Source of the DNA: Alphaproteobacteria bacterium UBA7314
GTDB lineage: Bacteria; Pseudomonadota; Alphaproteobacteria; MPNO01; UBA830
Reading direction: 5' to 3'
Assembly (NCBI GenBank): GCA_002471575.1
Contig: DKQG01000004.1
Coordinates: 1,001 to 17,656, forward strand
Length of the DNA: 16,656 bases
Shown here one piece after another: positions 7,245 through 14,386 of the stretch. The notes below the pieces were generated by a model. That model made no database searches. It was given only the letters and a program-made list of their open reading frames with translations, and was not told the DNA's origin. Every line of letters starts with the position of its first letter. Position 1 is the first letter of the stretch. A program made the position numbers and the translations under genes.

Positions 7245-8195
7245 ATGACACGCGTCGCGATCCCCTCAATATCCTTCTGCCAGACAGAAAGTCTGCGGCA
7301 GGCGGTCCTAGAAAAATATCCCGATACTAGGTTCAACGAGGAAGCGCGCCGCATGACGGATGACGAACTAGTCGTGTTCCTTTCGGATAGGGACGCCGCG
7401 ATCATGGGGCTGGAAAATCTGACGGCAGACATGCTGGACCAGTTGCCCGAACTGAAAATCATCTCTCGCATGGGGGTGGGTCTGGACAACGTCGATCCCG
7501 AGATGTTGCGGGACCGCGGCATCCGTATCGGCTGGACGGGCGGCACCAACCGCCGTTCAGTGGCGGAGCTGATGATCGCCTTTTCCGTCTGCGCATTGCG
7601 TCACGTCGGGCCGCTCTACGCGGCGATGCGAAACGGGGAACGACCGCGCCATCAGATGGGTCGGCATCTTAGCGGACGTGTCGTCGGGTTGCACGGTTGC
7701 GGCAATGTAGGCAAAGACGTCGTGCGGCTACTGCAGGCTTGGGATTGCGAAATCTTGGCACACGATCTTCTCGATTTCCCGGAGTTCTATGACGAATTCG
7801 GAGTGACGCCGGTGTCGTTCGAAGATCTGGTTACAAGGTCCGAAGTTGTGTCGCTTCACATTCCATTGGATAATACGACACGCGGCCTCTACTCGGCAGG
7901 GGTTCTCGACCTGATGCGCGATGACGCCGTCCTTATCAATACCTGCCGTGGCGGAATTATCGACGAATACGCGTTGAAACAACGGCTGATGGAGGGCCGG
8001 CTAGCAGCTGCCTGTATTGATGCTTTCGCGGTTGAGCCGCCAACCGACGACGAATTGTTGAATGCACCGAATTTTTTGTGTACGCCGCATATTGGCGGTA
8101 GCGCAGAAGAAGCAAGGCTCGCCATGGGGAGAGCCGCTATTGACGGTATCGAAGATAATTTCTTACCCGAACCGGGCGTTTTTCCGTTTGCCTGA
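7245..8195 (+). CDS. D-2-hydroxyacid dehydrogenase, SerA-like
   Basis: A 316-residue NAD-dependent dehydrogenase of the D-isomer-specific 2-hydroxyacid family. The cofactor loop GLHGCGNVGK contains G151-x-G153-x-x-G156, and D174 at the end of the next strand favours NAD over NADP. The catalytic trio is visible: R235 in INTCRGG, E264 in DAFAVEPP and H282 in TPHIGG. The ACT and intervening domains of long SerA enzymes are absent, so regulation by serine is not expected. It starts ten bases after the phosphatase stop. In a polysaccharide locus it may interconvert a keto acid and hydroxy acid, for example reducing or oxidising a sugar acid or making a lactate- or glycerate-like substituent. Amino-acid synthesis is the alternative but fits the context poorly. 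Confidence 0.87.
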   Translation: MTRVAIPSISFCQTESLRQAVLEKYPDTRFNEEARRMTDDELVVFLSDRDAAIMGLENLTADMLDQLPELKIISRMGVGLDNVDPEMLRDRGIRIGWTGGTNRRSVAELMIAFSVCALRHVGPLYAAMRNGERPRHQMGRHLSGRVVGLHGCGNVGKDVVRLLQAWDCEILAHDLLDFPEFYDEFGVTPVSFEDLVTRSEVVSLHIPLDNTTRGLYSAGVLDLMRDDAVLINTCRGGIIDEYALKQRLMEGRLAAACIDAFAVEPPTDDELLNAPNFLCTPHIGGSAEEARLAMGRAAIDGIEDNFLPEPGVFPFA

Positions 8196-8219
8196 AAATC
8201 CTCAGATTGGTGTACGAGT

Positions 8220-9935
8220 ATGACAGCAGCGATCTTGCGGAAAGCGCGACATGTGCTCGACGACCCAGTCCTGCGGCGATGGCTTCTGCGCAGAATTGTG
8301 GGGCTTGAACCCCCCGCCCCGAATTTTACAATGGGAGCGCCGCCGTATCTGGGGCGACCGAATTCCTCAAATAACGAACAGCTGTTTCCGCGATGGACCG
8401 GTCAGAAATCGGTGCAACGGTTTAGCCCAGTCAACGGGATGGTAAAAATCGACCTACCGGGACTGACAGTAGATGTCTCGTCGGACAATCCCGGGGCGCT
8501 GTTCGACCGAGACTATCCGGACATAGAAACACTGCTGGCCGCACATCGTTTCGCCTGGGTTCCACTGGCAGGGCCAGGCGTCGATATCGGCTGGATCAAC
8601 GCGATCTGGGAAGCTTGGATCGGCAGATACAATTCAGATCGGAATGGATGGCCGTGGCACGCGTATACCACTGCTGAGCGTGCTATAAACATCATCGATT
8701 TCGCGGATCGGTTCGGTTTACCCGGAAACCGGGAAGACTCGGTGCAATCGCTCTCGGGACACGCCGAAATCATCCGGAACAATCTGGAATATTTCGGCGA
8801 ACATTACACATCCAATCATCTGTCCAATAACGGTCGCGGTCTTCTCAGGATCGGCGTCGCCCTGGGAATCGAGGAATATGCCGAGGACGGCGCAAAAATT
8901 ATGATCGCGGAAGCAGGGCGTATCTTCGGACGGTCAGGCCTGCTGAACGAAGGATCCAGCCATTATCATCTGCTGGTAACGCGCAATTACATCGATGCCT
9001 GGCTCTCAGCCAAAAAGGCAGGGATTGAACATGCTCCGCTTCTGAAAGACATCGCAGAACGGGCCGTCGCTGCTGTTTCGGGCCTCTGCCTGCCGGGCGG
9101 CATGCCGCTGATTGGGGATATTTCACCCGATGCACCACCCTCCTATTTCGCATTTCTGATCGGTGCCGAAACGGACGACAGGTGTTGGCCGTCAATGATG
9201 AACGAAGAGAACCGGATTGCGGTCACCGACCTGGTCTCTCGTGTTACGCCCGTTTCTCCAGACCGCCTCTCCGAAGACGGCTGGCACCGTTTTGGGGAAG
9301 ACGATTGGTTAGCGCTCGCCTTCGTTCCCCCGGATGGCTGGCCGCCGATGCCCGGCCACGGACATCAAGATCTCGGCAGTTTTGAACTGCATGACGGCGT
9401 CTCTGAGGTTATTGTCGACCCGGGACGAGGCAGTTATGCGGACCCAGAATACTCGAGCGCCGAGGTCCATAGCGGCGTGATGATCGACGGCCGAGAACCT
9501 ACGCCGGTTAACCGGCCATATTACGATGACGAGTTTCGCCGCCGGGTCATTCCACATAAGCCGGAGTTCGAACGAACCCGCACCGGCCGCATCTTGCGCT
9601 CCTATGGACTCGCACGGGTGCGTGGAATAGGAAAATATGAGCGACAATGGTGGTTCAAAGGAGGGTCTGTTGAAATTCTGGATAGGATCCAAGGGAGTGG
9701 AAAACACCGGATTGAGCGCCGTTACGTCACGTCGACAGATGTCCAGGCCGGCGACGGCTACGCCCTGCTGAGTGCGAACGGCCGCCGTTGGCGACTTCGG
9801 GCCGAAGTAACCCCAACCGTTAAACCGGCAACGAGATGGATGGCCTATGGGAAAGGCCGCCCCGGCAATGTAATCACGTTCGGACAGACGGAAAAACTAC
9901 CCTTCCAAGGGAAAACAGTTCTTGAGAGACTATAG
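8220..9935 (+). CDS. Heparinase II/III-family polysaccharide lyase-like protein
   Basis: A 571-residue protein with the two-part layout of heparinase II/III and alginate lyases: an alpha/alpha-toroid in the first ~330 residues, then a beta-sandwich domain. Visible landmarks are SNHLSNNGRG with N199-H200, GSSHYHLL with Y249, and the family hallmark HGHQDLGSFEL with H380 and H382, followed by VIVDPGRGSY near 398-407. An Asn, a Tyr and a His of this kind form the catalytic set in the family. The N-terminus (MTAAILRKARHVLDD) is charged and has no evident signal peptide, so export is unclear. It lies 24 bases after the dehydrogenase. Its last 14 bases overlap the GtrA-like gene. By analogy with AlgL in alginate operons it may trim or clear an acidic polymer, or it may modify one during synthesis. 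The family call is strong; the role is inferred. Confidence 0.85.
   Translation: MTAAILRKARHVLDDPVLRRWLLRRIVGLEPPAPNFTMGAPPYLGRPNSSNNEQLFPRWTGQKSVQRFSPVNGMVKIDLPGLTVDVSSDNPGALFDRDYPDIETLLAAHRFAWVPLAGPGVDIGWINAIWEAWIGRYNSDRNGWPWHAYTTAERAINIIDFADRFGLPGNREDSVQSLSGHAEIIRNNLEYFGEHYTSNHLSNNGRGLLRIGVALGIEEYAEDGAKIMIAEAGRIFGRSGLLNEGSSHYHLLVTRNYIDAWLSAKKAGIEHAPLLKDIAERAVAAVSGLCLPGGMPLIGDISPDAPPSYFAFLIGAETDDRCWPSMMNEENRIAVTDLVSRVTPVSPDRLSEDGWHRFGEDDWLALAFVPPDGWPPMPGHGHQDLGSFELHDGVSEVIVDPGRGSYADPEYSSAEVHSGVMIDGREPTPVNRPYYDDEFRRRVIPHKPEFERTRTGRILRSYGLARVRGIGKYERQWWFKGGSVEILDRIQGSGKHRIERRYVTSTDVQAGDGYALLSANGRRWRLRAEVTPTVKPATRWMAYGKGRPGNVITFGQTEKLPFQGKTVLERL
9907..9912 (+). promoter_or_regulatory. Ribosome binding site for a TTG start
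   Basis: AAGGGA lies nine bases before TTG 9922, within the end of the lyase gene. It supports that TTG as the start of the GtrA-like protein; the first in-frame ATG, at 10030, would remove part of the first membrane segment. Confidence 0.45.
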
Positions 9936-10353
9936 CCAATCCCGGACTGCGTACTTGGTAGGCATCTGGCGATCCGAAATCTCGATTGCCGCCCAGAGGT
10001 ATTTTCTGGTTGGTGGCATCAGCGCGATAATGGAATGGACGTTCTTCGCGATAGTTCTGTATTGGCTGGATCAGCACTATCTGATCAGCGGCGCGTGCTC
10101 CTTCGCATTTGCAACTGCAGCGAACTATTACTTGTCGGTTAGGTACGTCTTCGGAACCGGACGGCGGCCACGCGGTCAGCGGATTTTCCTGCTTTACTTA
10201 GTCAGTGCGATCGGCGTCGCGTTCAATCTCGGCGTTCTCGCGATTGGAATCGATTTTATCGGCATGCACGAAATGGCCGCAAAAATTGTCGCAACGGGCG
10301 CTGTATTTGGATGGAACTTTGCGGCGCGTTATTTTTTTGTTTTCCAAAAATGA
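9922..10353 (+). CDS. GtrA-family four-helix membrane protein (putative lipid-linked sugar flippase)
   Basis: A 143-residue inner-membrane protein with four hydrophobic segments near 27-49, 53-77, 86-112 and 117-140. The family pattern is visible in RYFLVGG at the start of the first helix, in ANYYLSVRYVF at the end of the second, and in GWNFAARYFFVF at the end of the fourth, where the aromatic/Arg pattern is typical of GtrA. GtrA proteins are thought to move a polyprenyl-phosphate-linked monosaccharide across the membrane for a GT-C transferase. The TTG start is backed by a purine-rich site nine bases upstream and overlaps the lyase by 14 bases. The stop overlaps a 51-residue membrane ORF (ATGA), which leads to the GT-C gene. 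That neighbourhood supports a lipid-linked sugar system. Family is clear; the flippase function itself is a proposal from the literature on the family. Confidence 0.85.
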   Translation: MRDYSQSRTAYLVGIWRSEISIAAQRYFLVGGISAIMEWTFFAIVLYWLDQHYLISGACSFAFATAANYYLSVRYVFGTGRRPRGQRIFLLYLVSAIGVAFNLGVLAIGIDFIGMHEMAAKIVATGAVFGWNFAARYFFVFQK

Positions 10354-10505
10354 AACAGGAATCTCGGTCCTTTGCCCGCTCGCCCAACCAGCTCGTGTCG
10401 GTTCTCGCATGGATCTGGACTATCGGCATTCTTGCAGCCTACACCCACGGATTTGCCGATATCATCCGACTTCTCTGGAATTGGCTTATAAGGATCGGAA
10501 CATAA
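10350..10505 (+). CDS. Small one-pass membrane protein, unrecognised
   Basis: This 51-residue ORF starts at an ATG that overlaps the GtrA-like stop by four bases, the same coupling seen at other true junctions here. The N-terminus is polar and positive (MKQESRSFARSPNQ). A hydrophobic segment follows at about 15-31 (LVSVLAWIWTIGILAAY), then a Trp- and Ile-rich amphipathic stretch at 36-48. The stop is 19 bases before the GT-C gene. The arrangement suggests a short helper subunit of the GtrA/GT-C system. I do not recognise a family. It could also be a chance ORF, but the coupling, the clean membrane topology and the otherwise unfilled space between two membrane genes argue for a real one. An in-frame ATG at 10311 exists but would lie deep inside the GtrA gene. 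Confidence 0.55.
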   Translation: MKQESRSFARSPNQLVSVLAWIWTIGILAAYTHGFADIIRLLWNWLIRIGT

Positions 10506-10524
10506 CGAAAAGAGTGTCGCCATC

Positions 10525-12459
10525 ATGACGCTGCTTATTTCCCTCGCCGCTGTTTCCGGCATGATCATGGCCAGCATCGGCTTCGGTCTGATCGCATTGC
10601 GAGCTTTCGGCGCAGAGAAGTTCCTGCATAGCGCGCTAGAACGGGCAATGTCCGGATTTGTTTTGGGCATTGGTATCCTTGGCTGGCTGCTGTTTTTCCC
10701 GGGAGCTCTCGGGGCCTTCTCCCCCGCGGTTTTTTGGGGTGCGATGGCGGCAGGGGTGGCAGCTCTCTTCAGTCGGATGTCCTCCCTCAAGGGTCTTGCG
10801 GCAAGTCGCCCGCTGAAACCCATGGACATTGCTCTTTTTTCCGTTCTGGCGGTCATCGCGGTTTTTGATTTATTGGAAGCAATTGCGCCCGCCGCGGATG
10901 CAGATACGTTGGCGTATCATTTTGCCTTGCCACGCGATTTCGTAGCGAATGGAGAGATTTTATTTAACGCACGCGCGGTGACCGGCGCGATACCGCTGCT
11001 TGTTCATATGACATATGCAGCCGCGCTGGCTACGGGCGGCGAACTGTCCCTTAATCTGTGGGCAGCCGCGACGGGATGGGCACCGGGCCTCCTTCTTTAT
11101 GCGGTGGTACGCCGGCACCTCAGTCGCACATGGTCGTTGGTACTTCTCGCGCTATTCCTGACTACACCGGCGATTTTGTACGGCGGCGGGAACGGCCAGA
11201 TCGAAACCCGATGCGCGGCGTTTGCGCTTTGCGCGGTATTGTTTTTACTGGTCTCAGAGCGGGAGGCGTCCTACCGAGTGCTTGCGCTGGCAGGAATATG
11301 CGCAGGGTTTTTTATCGCAGCGAAGTATTTCGGTCTGATTTTCGCGGGTGCCACAGGTCTTGTGGTGCTCTGCCATCGTGATGGTTTAAAGCGCGGCACG
11401 GTCTTTGGGATCGCCGCGCTCGTTGCAGGTTTTCAGTGGTATATGTGGAACTATATCCACACTGGCGATCCAGTGTTTCCGCTGCTCACCAACATGCTAC
11501 AGTTGCCGGAAACAGCTTACTGGAACAGCGAATTTGGAAAGTACTTTTCGGAAACACAGGCAAAGAGCGAGTTGCCGCTGGACCGAAGTATAACCAACTG
11601 GCTTCTGTACCCGATATTCTCGATTTTCAATGTGGTCGAACAGTTGGAAGGTGGACGTACCGGACTGGGGGTCGTCACATTACTTATTTTGCCAGCCGCT
11701 GTGATCGGGATATTGCGCACATCAGATGGGCGGCGAGAATTGCTCGTCCCCCTGATCATCGCCGGAGTCTTCTTCACCATTTGGTTCTTCAGTGGCACGA
11801 CCCAGCGAACGCGTCACCTTTTGCCAGTCTATCCGCTGGTATTGGCCACAGCGTTTCCGGCAGCTATCGGATGGGCACGACAGACGCGTCTGCTTTGGCC
11901 TGCAAGCGCGGGGCTGAGCGCTGCATTAATTATCCAACTCACAGGACATTCGTTATTTACCGTCAATTATGCGAGACACGTTTTCAGTTCTGAGACCCGG
12001 TGGGAGTTTCTTGAGCGCAACGTAACCGGCGCGAATGCAGCGAAATGGATCAATGAAAATTTTCGGGAAAACGCAAGAATAGGCTTTATGGGGGAGCGGC
12101 AATTGGCGTTTCTCATAGAAGTACCCAGCTTCATGATTCACCCTCATATTCAGACGGTAATCGATGCGCGCCCCAGTAATGGCGACGAAAAACGGTTTGT
12201 TGAGCAAACCCGACGACAAGGATTGACGCATCTCCTGATAAATGAGAAGTGGTTCAACCCACGGAAAACAACCCCCGAGATAAAACTTTTTCCCGGTTTG
12301 ATTAACAGACTTTTGGATCAGGGTTGCCTTGTAGGTATACAGAAGCTTGATACCAACTCCTTCCCATCCCGTACTTTGAGCGGTTTTGGGGGACGGATAT
12401 GGCGACAGAAGTTTCTGATACTTAAAATCGACTACCCGAAATGTCCGGTGACTTCGTGA
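10525..12459 (+). CDS. Multi-pass membrane glycosyltransferase, GT-C fold (GT39/ArnT-like)
   Basis: A 644-residue polytopic membrane protein with about eleven hydrophobic segments, followed by a C-terminal soluble portion of ~150 residues beginning near ETRWEFLERNVTGANAAKWI. After the fourth membrane segment comes PAADADTLAYHFALPRDF, with D125 and D127 plus Y131-H132. This is the first-loop acidic motif of GT-C enzymes, which use polyprenyl-phosphate sugars as donors on the outer face of the membrane. Another loop holds TTQRTRHLLPVYPLV, the Arg/His-rich segment commonly found before the late helices in this group. It follows the GtrA-like and small membrane genes and overlaps the methyltransferase gene. 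Inferred role: adding a sugar delivered by the GtrA-like protein to the growing or finished polysaccharide. Donor and acceptor are unknown, and a polymerase role cannot be excluded. Confidence 0.75.
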   Translation: MTLLISLAAVSGMIMASIGFGLIALRAFGAEKFLHSALERAMSGFVLGIGILGWLLFFPGALGAFSPAVFWGAMAAGVAALFSRMSSLKGLAASRPLKPMDIALFSVLAVIAVFDLLEAIAPAADADTLAYHFALPRDFVANGEILFNARAVTGAIPLLVHMTYAAALATGGELSLNLWAAATGWAPGLLLYAVVRRHLSRTWSLVLLALFLTTPAILYGGGNGQIETRCAAFALCAVLFLLVSEREASYRVLALAGICAGFFIAAKYFGLIFAGATGLVVLCHRDGLKRGTVFGIAALVAGFQWYMWNYIHTGDPVFPLLTNMLQLPETAYWNSEFGKYFSETQAKSELPLDRSITNWLLYPIFSIFNVVEQLEGGRTGLGVVTLLILPAAVIGILRTSDGRRELLVPLIIAGVFFTIWFFSGTTQRTRHLLPVYPLVLATAFPAAIGWARQTRLLWPASAGLSAALIIQLTGHSLFTVNYARHVFSSETRWEFLERNVTGANAAKWINENFRENARIGFMGERQLAFLIEVPSFMIHPHIQTVIDARPSNGDEKRFVEQTRRQGLTHLLINEKWFNPRKTTPEIKLFPGLINRLLDQGCLVGIQKLDTNSFPSRTLSGFGGRIWRQKFLILKIDYPKCPVTS

Positions 12460-13169
12460 CAAATACAGCTAAACCATTTCCCGGCGATGTACTCGAAGAC
12501 ATGGGGAGCATGCAAAATTATAACGATTGGATCGTTAGCCAATTTTCGACCAAACTCGGAGGCAGAGCAGCTGAAATTGGTGCGGGGCTGGGAACCATTT
12601 CAGAGCGGTTACGTCCGTTTGTGGATCGGCTTGATCTCATTGAACCGACGCTCGCACTTGCGGAACAGCTGCGCGAAAAGTTTGCCGACGATGATCACTG
12701 CATTGTCGCGGAGCAGACCCTCGAAAGTTGGATGGAAACAACGTCTGACGGAATTTACGACGCTGTCGTCATGGTCAACGTGCTGGAGCACATCGAAGAC
12801 GACCGCGCCGCCGCCCGTGGCCTGTTCGCCGCGATGAAACCCGGCGGGAAGCTGCTGATTTTCGTCCCGGCCCTGCCCTTTCTTTACAGTGAACTGGACC
12901 GGATATACGGTCACTTTCGTCGCTATCAACGTAAAGACCTCAGCAACTGCATCGAGAGTGCCGGTTTTCGCATCGAACGACTGCGGTACTTCGATATCAC
13001 TGGCGTCTTCCCATGGTGGTTGTTGAATACCGTCATGGGTAAGACATCTGTCCATCCGCCGTTTCTGACGATCTACGACAAAATTCTTGTGCCACCGACC
13101 AGGGTGATGGAGTCGATTTTGCCCCCGCCGCTCGGAAAAAACCTGATACTTATCGCAAGTAAGGACTGA
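12456..13169 (+). CDS. Class I SAM-dependent methyltransferase
   Basis: A 237-residue soluble methyltransferase. Motif I is AAEIGAGLGT with the E-I-G-A-G-L-G core at 40-46; the acidic ribose-binding residue is E63 in DLIEP; the post-motif is MVNVLEHIEDD near 106-116. A later segment, LIFVPALPFLYSELDRIYGH followed by FRRYQRKDL, is typical of methyltransferases found in polysaccharide loci and annotated only as type 11/12. I chose GTG 12456 because it overlaps the upstream stop by four bases (GTGA) and has GGTGA four bases before it; ATG 12441 would add five residues and lacks a ribosome site. Likely role is O-methylation of a sugar or of a lipid-linked intermediate, possibly capping a chain. 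The acceptor is unknown. It ends the first long gene run and is followed by a 400-base gap. Confidence 0.82.
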   Translation: MTNTAKPFPGDVLEDMGSMQNYNDWIVSQFSTKLGGRAAEIGAGLGTISERLRPFVDRLDLIEPTLALAEQLREKFADDDHCIVAEQTLESWMETTSDGIYDAVVMVNVLEHIEDDRAAARGLFAAMKPGGKLLIFVPALPFLYSELDRIYGHFRRYQRKDLSNCIESAGFRIERLRYFDITGVFPWWLLNTVMGKTSVHPPFLTIYDKILVPPTRVMESILPPPLGKNLILIASKD

Positions 13170-13569
13170 TTCTTCGCATTAAGACGCGTCGGCATGAAAG
13201 GATGAGTGTGCCAATTTGATCAATGTCACCATCCTGATCCCCTAATACAGCCAAGGGGCCGTGATTATCCATTTGCTGGAGCAGACTCACGGACAGATTG
13301 GGCAAGAATCTGGTCTTCCAAAACATTCTCTGTCAATTGATCGACACAAGCCCTCTCTAGGGACTACATTCAATCGTTCAATGGCAACGGTGTAAAATCT
13401 AGTCGTCGCCGTATTCGTTTTCATATCGGACAAGTGTACGGAATGCGGTGGCTGCTAACGGCGGCCGAATCGGGTTTTCGGTGTGCAGGCAAGAAAATCT
13501 GATACCATGATTGATCCACACTGGGGAAATGCCGACCGGCAGTATTGATAAAGCTGGGCTGAACAACTC
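13170..13569 (+). other. 400-base gap without an intact gene
   Basis: Stops interrupt all three forward frames. The only longer reading frames are reverse-strand ones that run into the following gene and have no family resemblance. The stretch looks less codon-structured than its surroundings. It has no T-tracted hairpin that would pass as a terminator and no strong promoter. A weak candidate is TAAAAT at 13393-13398 with TTCAAT at 13369-13374 (18-base spacing), which could drive the GT2 gene. Part of the gap may be a decayed glycosyltransferase start, given separately. Confidence 0.6.
13216..13395 (+). pseudogene. Possible decayed N-terminus of a family 2 glycosyltransferase
   Basis: Reading from TTG 13216 gives LINVTILIP, then a TAA at 13243-13245, then YSQGAVIIHLLEQTHGQIG in the same frame, continuing to a second TAA at 13393. 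The opening resembles the usual start of GT2 enzymes (a hydrophobic strand ending I-P, then T-Y-N-Q, then a helix), with the first stop sitting where Thr is expected. A later GTTFNRSM could correspond to the G-x-x-x-N-R-A segment that follows in many GT2 proteins. No nucleotide-binding DD or DxD motif can be found afterwards. Similarity over so few residues may be chance, so this is a weak call. Confidence 0.2.
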
Positions 13570-14310
13570 ATGAAGAAACTCTCGGTAATTATGCCCTGCT
13601 TCAACGAACAGGGAACCATCCGCGATATCGTCGACAAGGTATTGAACGCTGATCGGCATGGACTAGATATTGAGCTCATCATCGTCGACGATGGATCCCG
13701 GGATAAGTCGAGGGAAATTATCGCAGAGCTGAGGGAGAGCGACGACCGAATCAAGTCGATTTTCCAGGAACAGAATCGGGGTAAGGGCGCTGCTCTCCGC
13801 GCCGGGATTACATCAGCGTCCGGCGAAATCGTTCTCATTCAGGATGCCGACCTGGAATACGAACCGCGCGAATACAACAAACTGCTTACACCCATCATAG
13901 AAGACAACGCCGATGTAGTTTACGGCTCGAGGTTCATCGGCGGCGAAAGTCACCGTGTTCTGTATTTCTGGCACAGTGTTGCAAACCGCATACTGACTCT
14001 GATGTCCAATATGACAACCAACCTGAACCTCACAGATATGGAGTGTTGTTACAAGATCTTCCGCAAGGAAATCATTAAAGAGATCGATATAAAAGAGGAT
14101 CGGTTCGGGTTCGAGCCCGAAATCACGGCCAAGATCGCCCGTCTCAGGCCTCCGCCGAGGATATATGAAGTCGGGATTTCCTATCAGGCCCGAACCTATG
14201 AGGAAGGTAAAAAAATCGGACTTAAAGACGCGTTTCGCGCCGTTTACTGCATCTTCCGCTACGGGTATTCCTGGGGCGCAAAATCAGCTAGGGCCAGCAG
14301 GTTACCGTGA
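13570..14310 (+). CDS. Family 2 glycosyltransferase, polyprenyl-phosphate-sugar-synthase-like (DPM1/GtrB type)
   Basis: A 246-residue GT-A-fold enzyme. The first strand and loop read LSVIMPCFNEQGTI (4-17). IIVDDGSRDKS holds D40-D41 for the nucleotide, the QNRGKGAALRAGI segment is at 68-80, and the metal-binding D92-A-D94 lies in IQDADLEYEP. VYGSRFIGG at 118-125 and the late WHSVANRILT helix are typical of dolichol/undecaprenyl-phosphate glucose or mannose synthases. The two C-terminal membrane helices of GtrB are missing, so this is the soluble DPM1-like form, perhaps held to the membrane peripherally. It likely makes the Und-P-sugar used by the GtrA-like and GT-C proteins encoded before the gap. 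The start ATG is immediately upstream of the conserved strand. The ribosome site is poor, with only GGGCT upstream. Confidence 0.87.
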   Translation: MKKLSVIMPCFNEQGTIRDIVDKVLNADRHGLDIELIIVDDGSRDKSREIIAELRESDDRIKSIFQEQNRGKGAALRAGITSASGEIVLIQDADLEYEPREYNKLLTPIIEDNADVVYGSRFIGGESHRVLYFWHSVANRILTLMSNMTTNLNLTDMECCYKIFRKEIIKEIDIKEDRFGFEPEITAKIARLRPPPRIYEVGISYQARTYEEGKKIGLKDAFRAVYCIFRYGYSWGAKSARASRLP

Positions 14311-14338
14311 TACGTGAAAACGGACCGCCGTCCAAATC

Positions 14339-14386
14339 ATGAAATGGAGTAGAGAAAAACAGGCGGTGGCGCCGGGTATCAAATGA
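14339..14386 (+). CDS. 15-codon mini-ORF coupled to the GT4 gene
   Basis: A short frame, MKWSREKQAVAPGIK, starts in the spacer after the GT2 gene and ends with TGA overlapping the ATG of the GT4 gene by four bases. The ribosome site directly before the GT4 start is weak, so a translated mini-ORF could deliver ribosomes to it. It has no recognisable function, and a chance frame of this length is common. The spacer also holds a short GGAC/GTCC hairpin at 14322-14333, just before this ATG. Confidence 0.2.
   Translation: MKWSREKQAVAPGIK

Noticed and set aside
8721..8733. Inverted repeat CCCGG-AAA-CCGGG
   Set aside because: It is within the lyase coding region and has no T-tract after it; short and probably chance.
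13239..13258. CCCCT/AGGGG stem in the gap as a terminator of the first gene run
   Set aside because: Only five pairs with a ten-base loop and no following run of T, so there is no support for intrinsic termination.
13399..13659. Reverse-strand 86-codon frame across the gap and the GT2 start
   Set aside because: It overlaps the well-supported GT2 coding sequence, shows no family motif, and would be the only minus-strand gene in the window.
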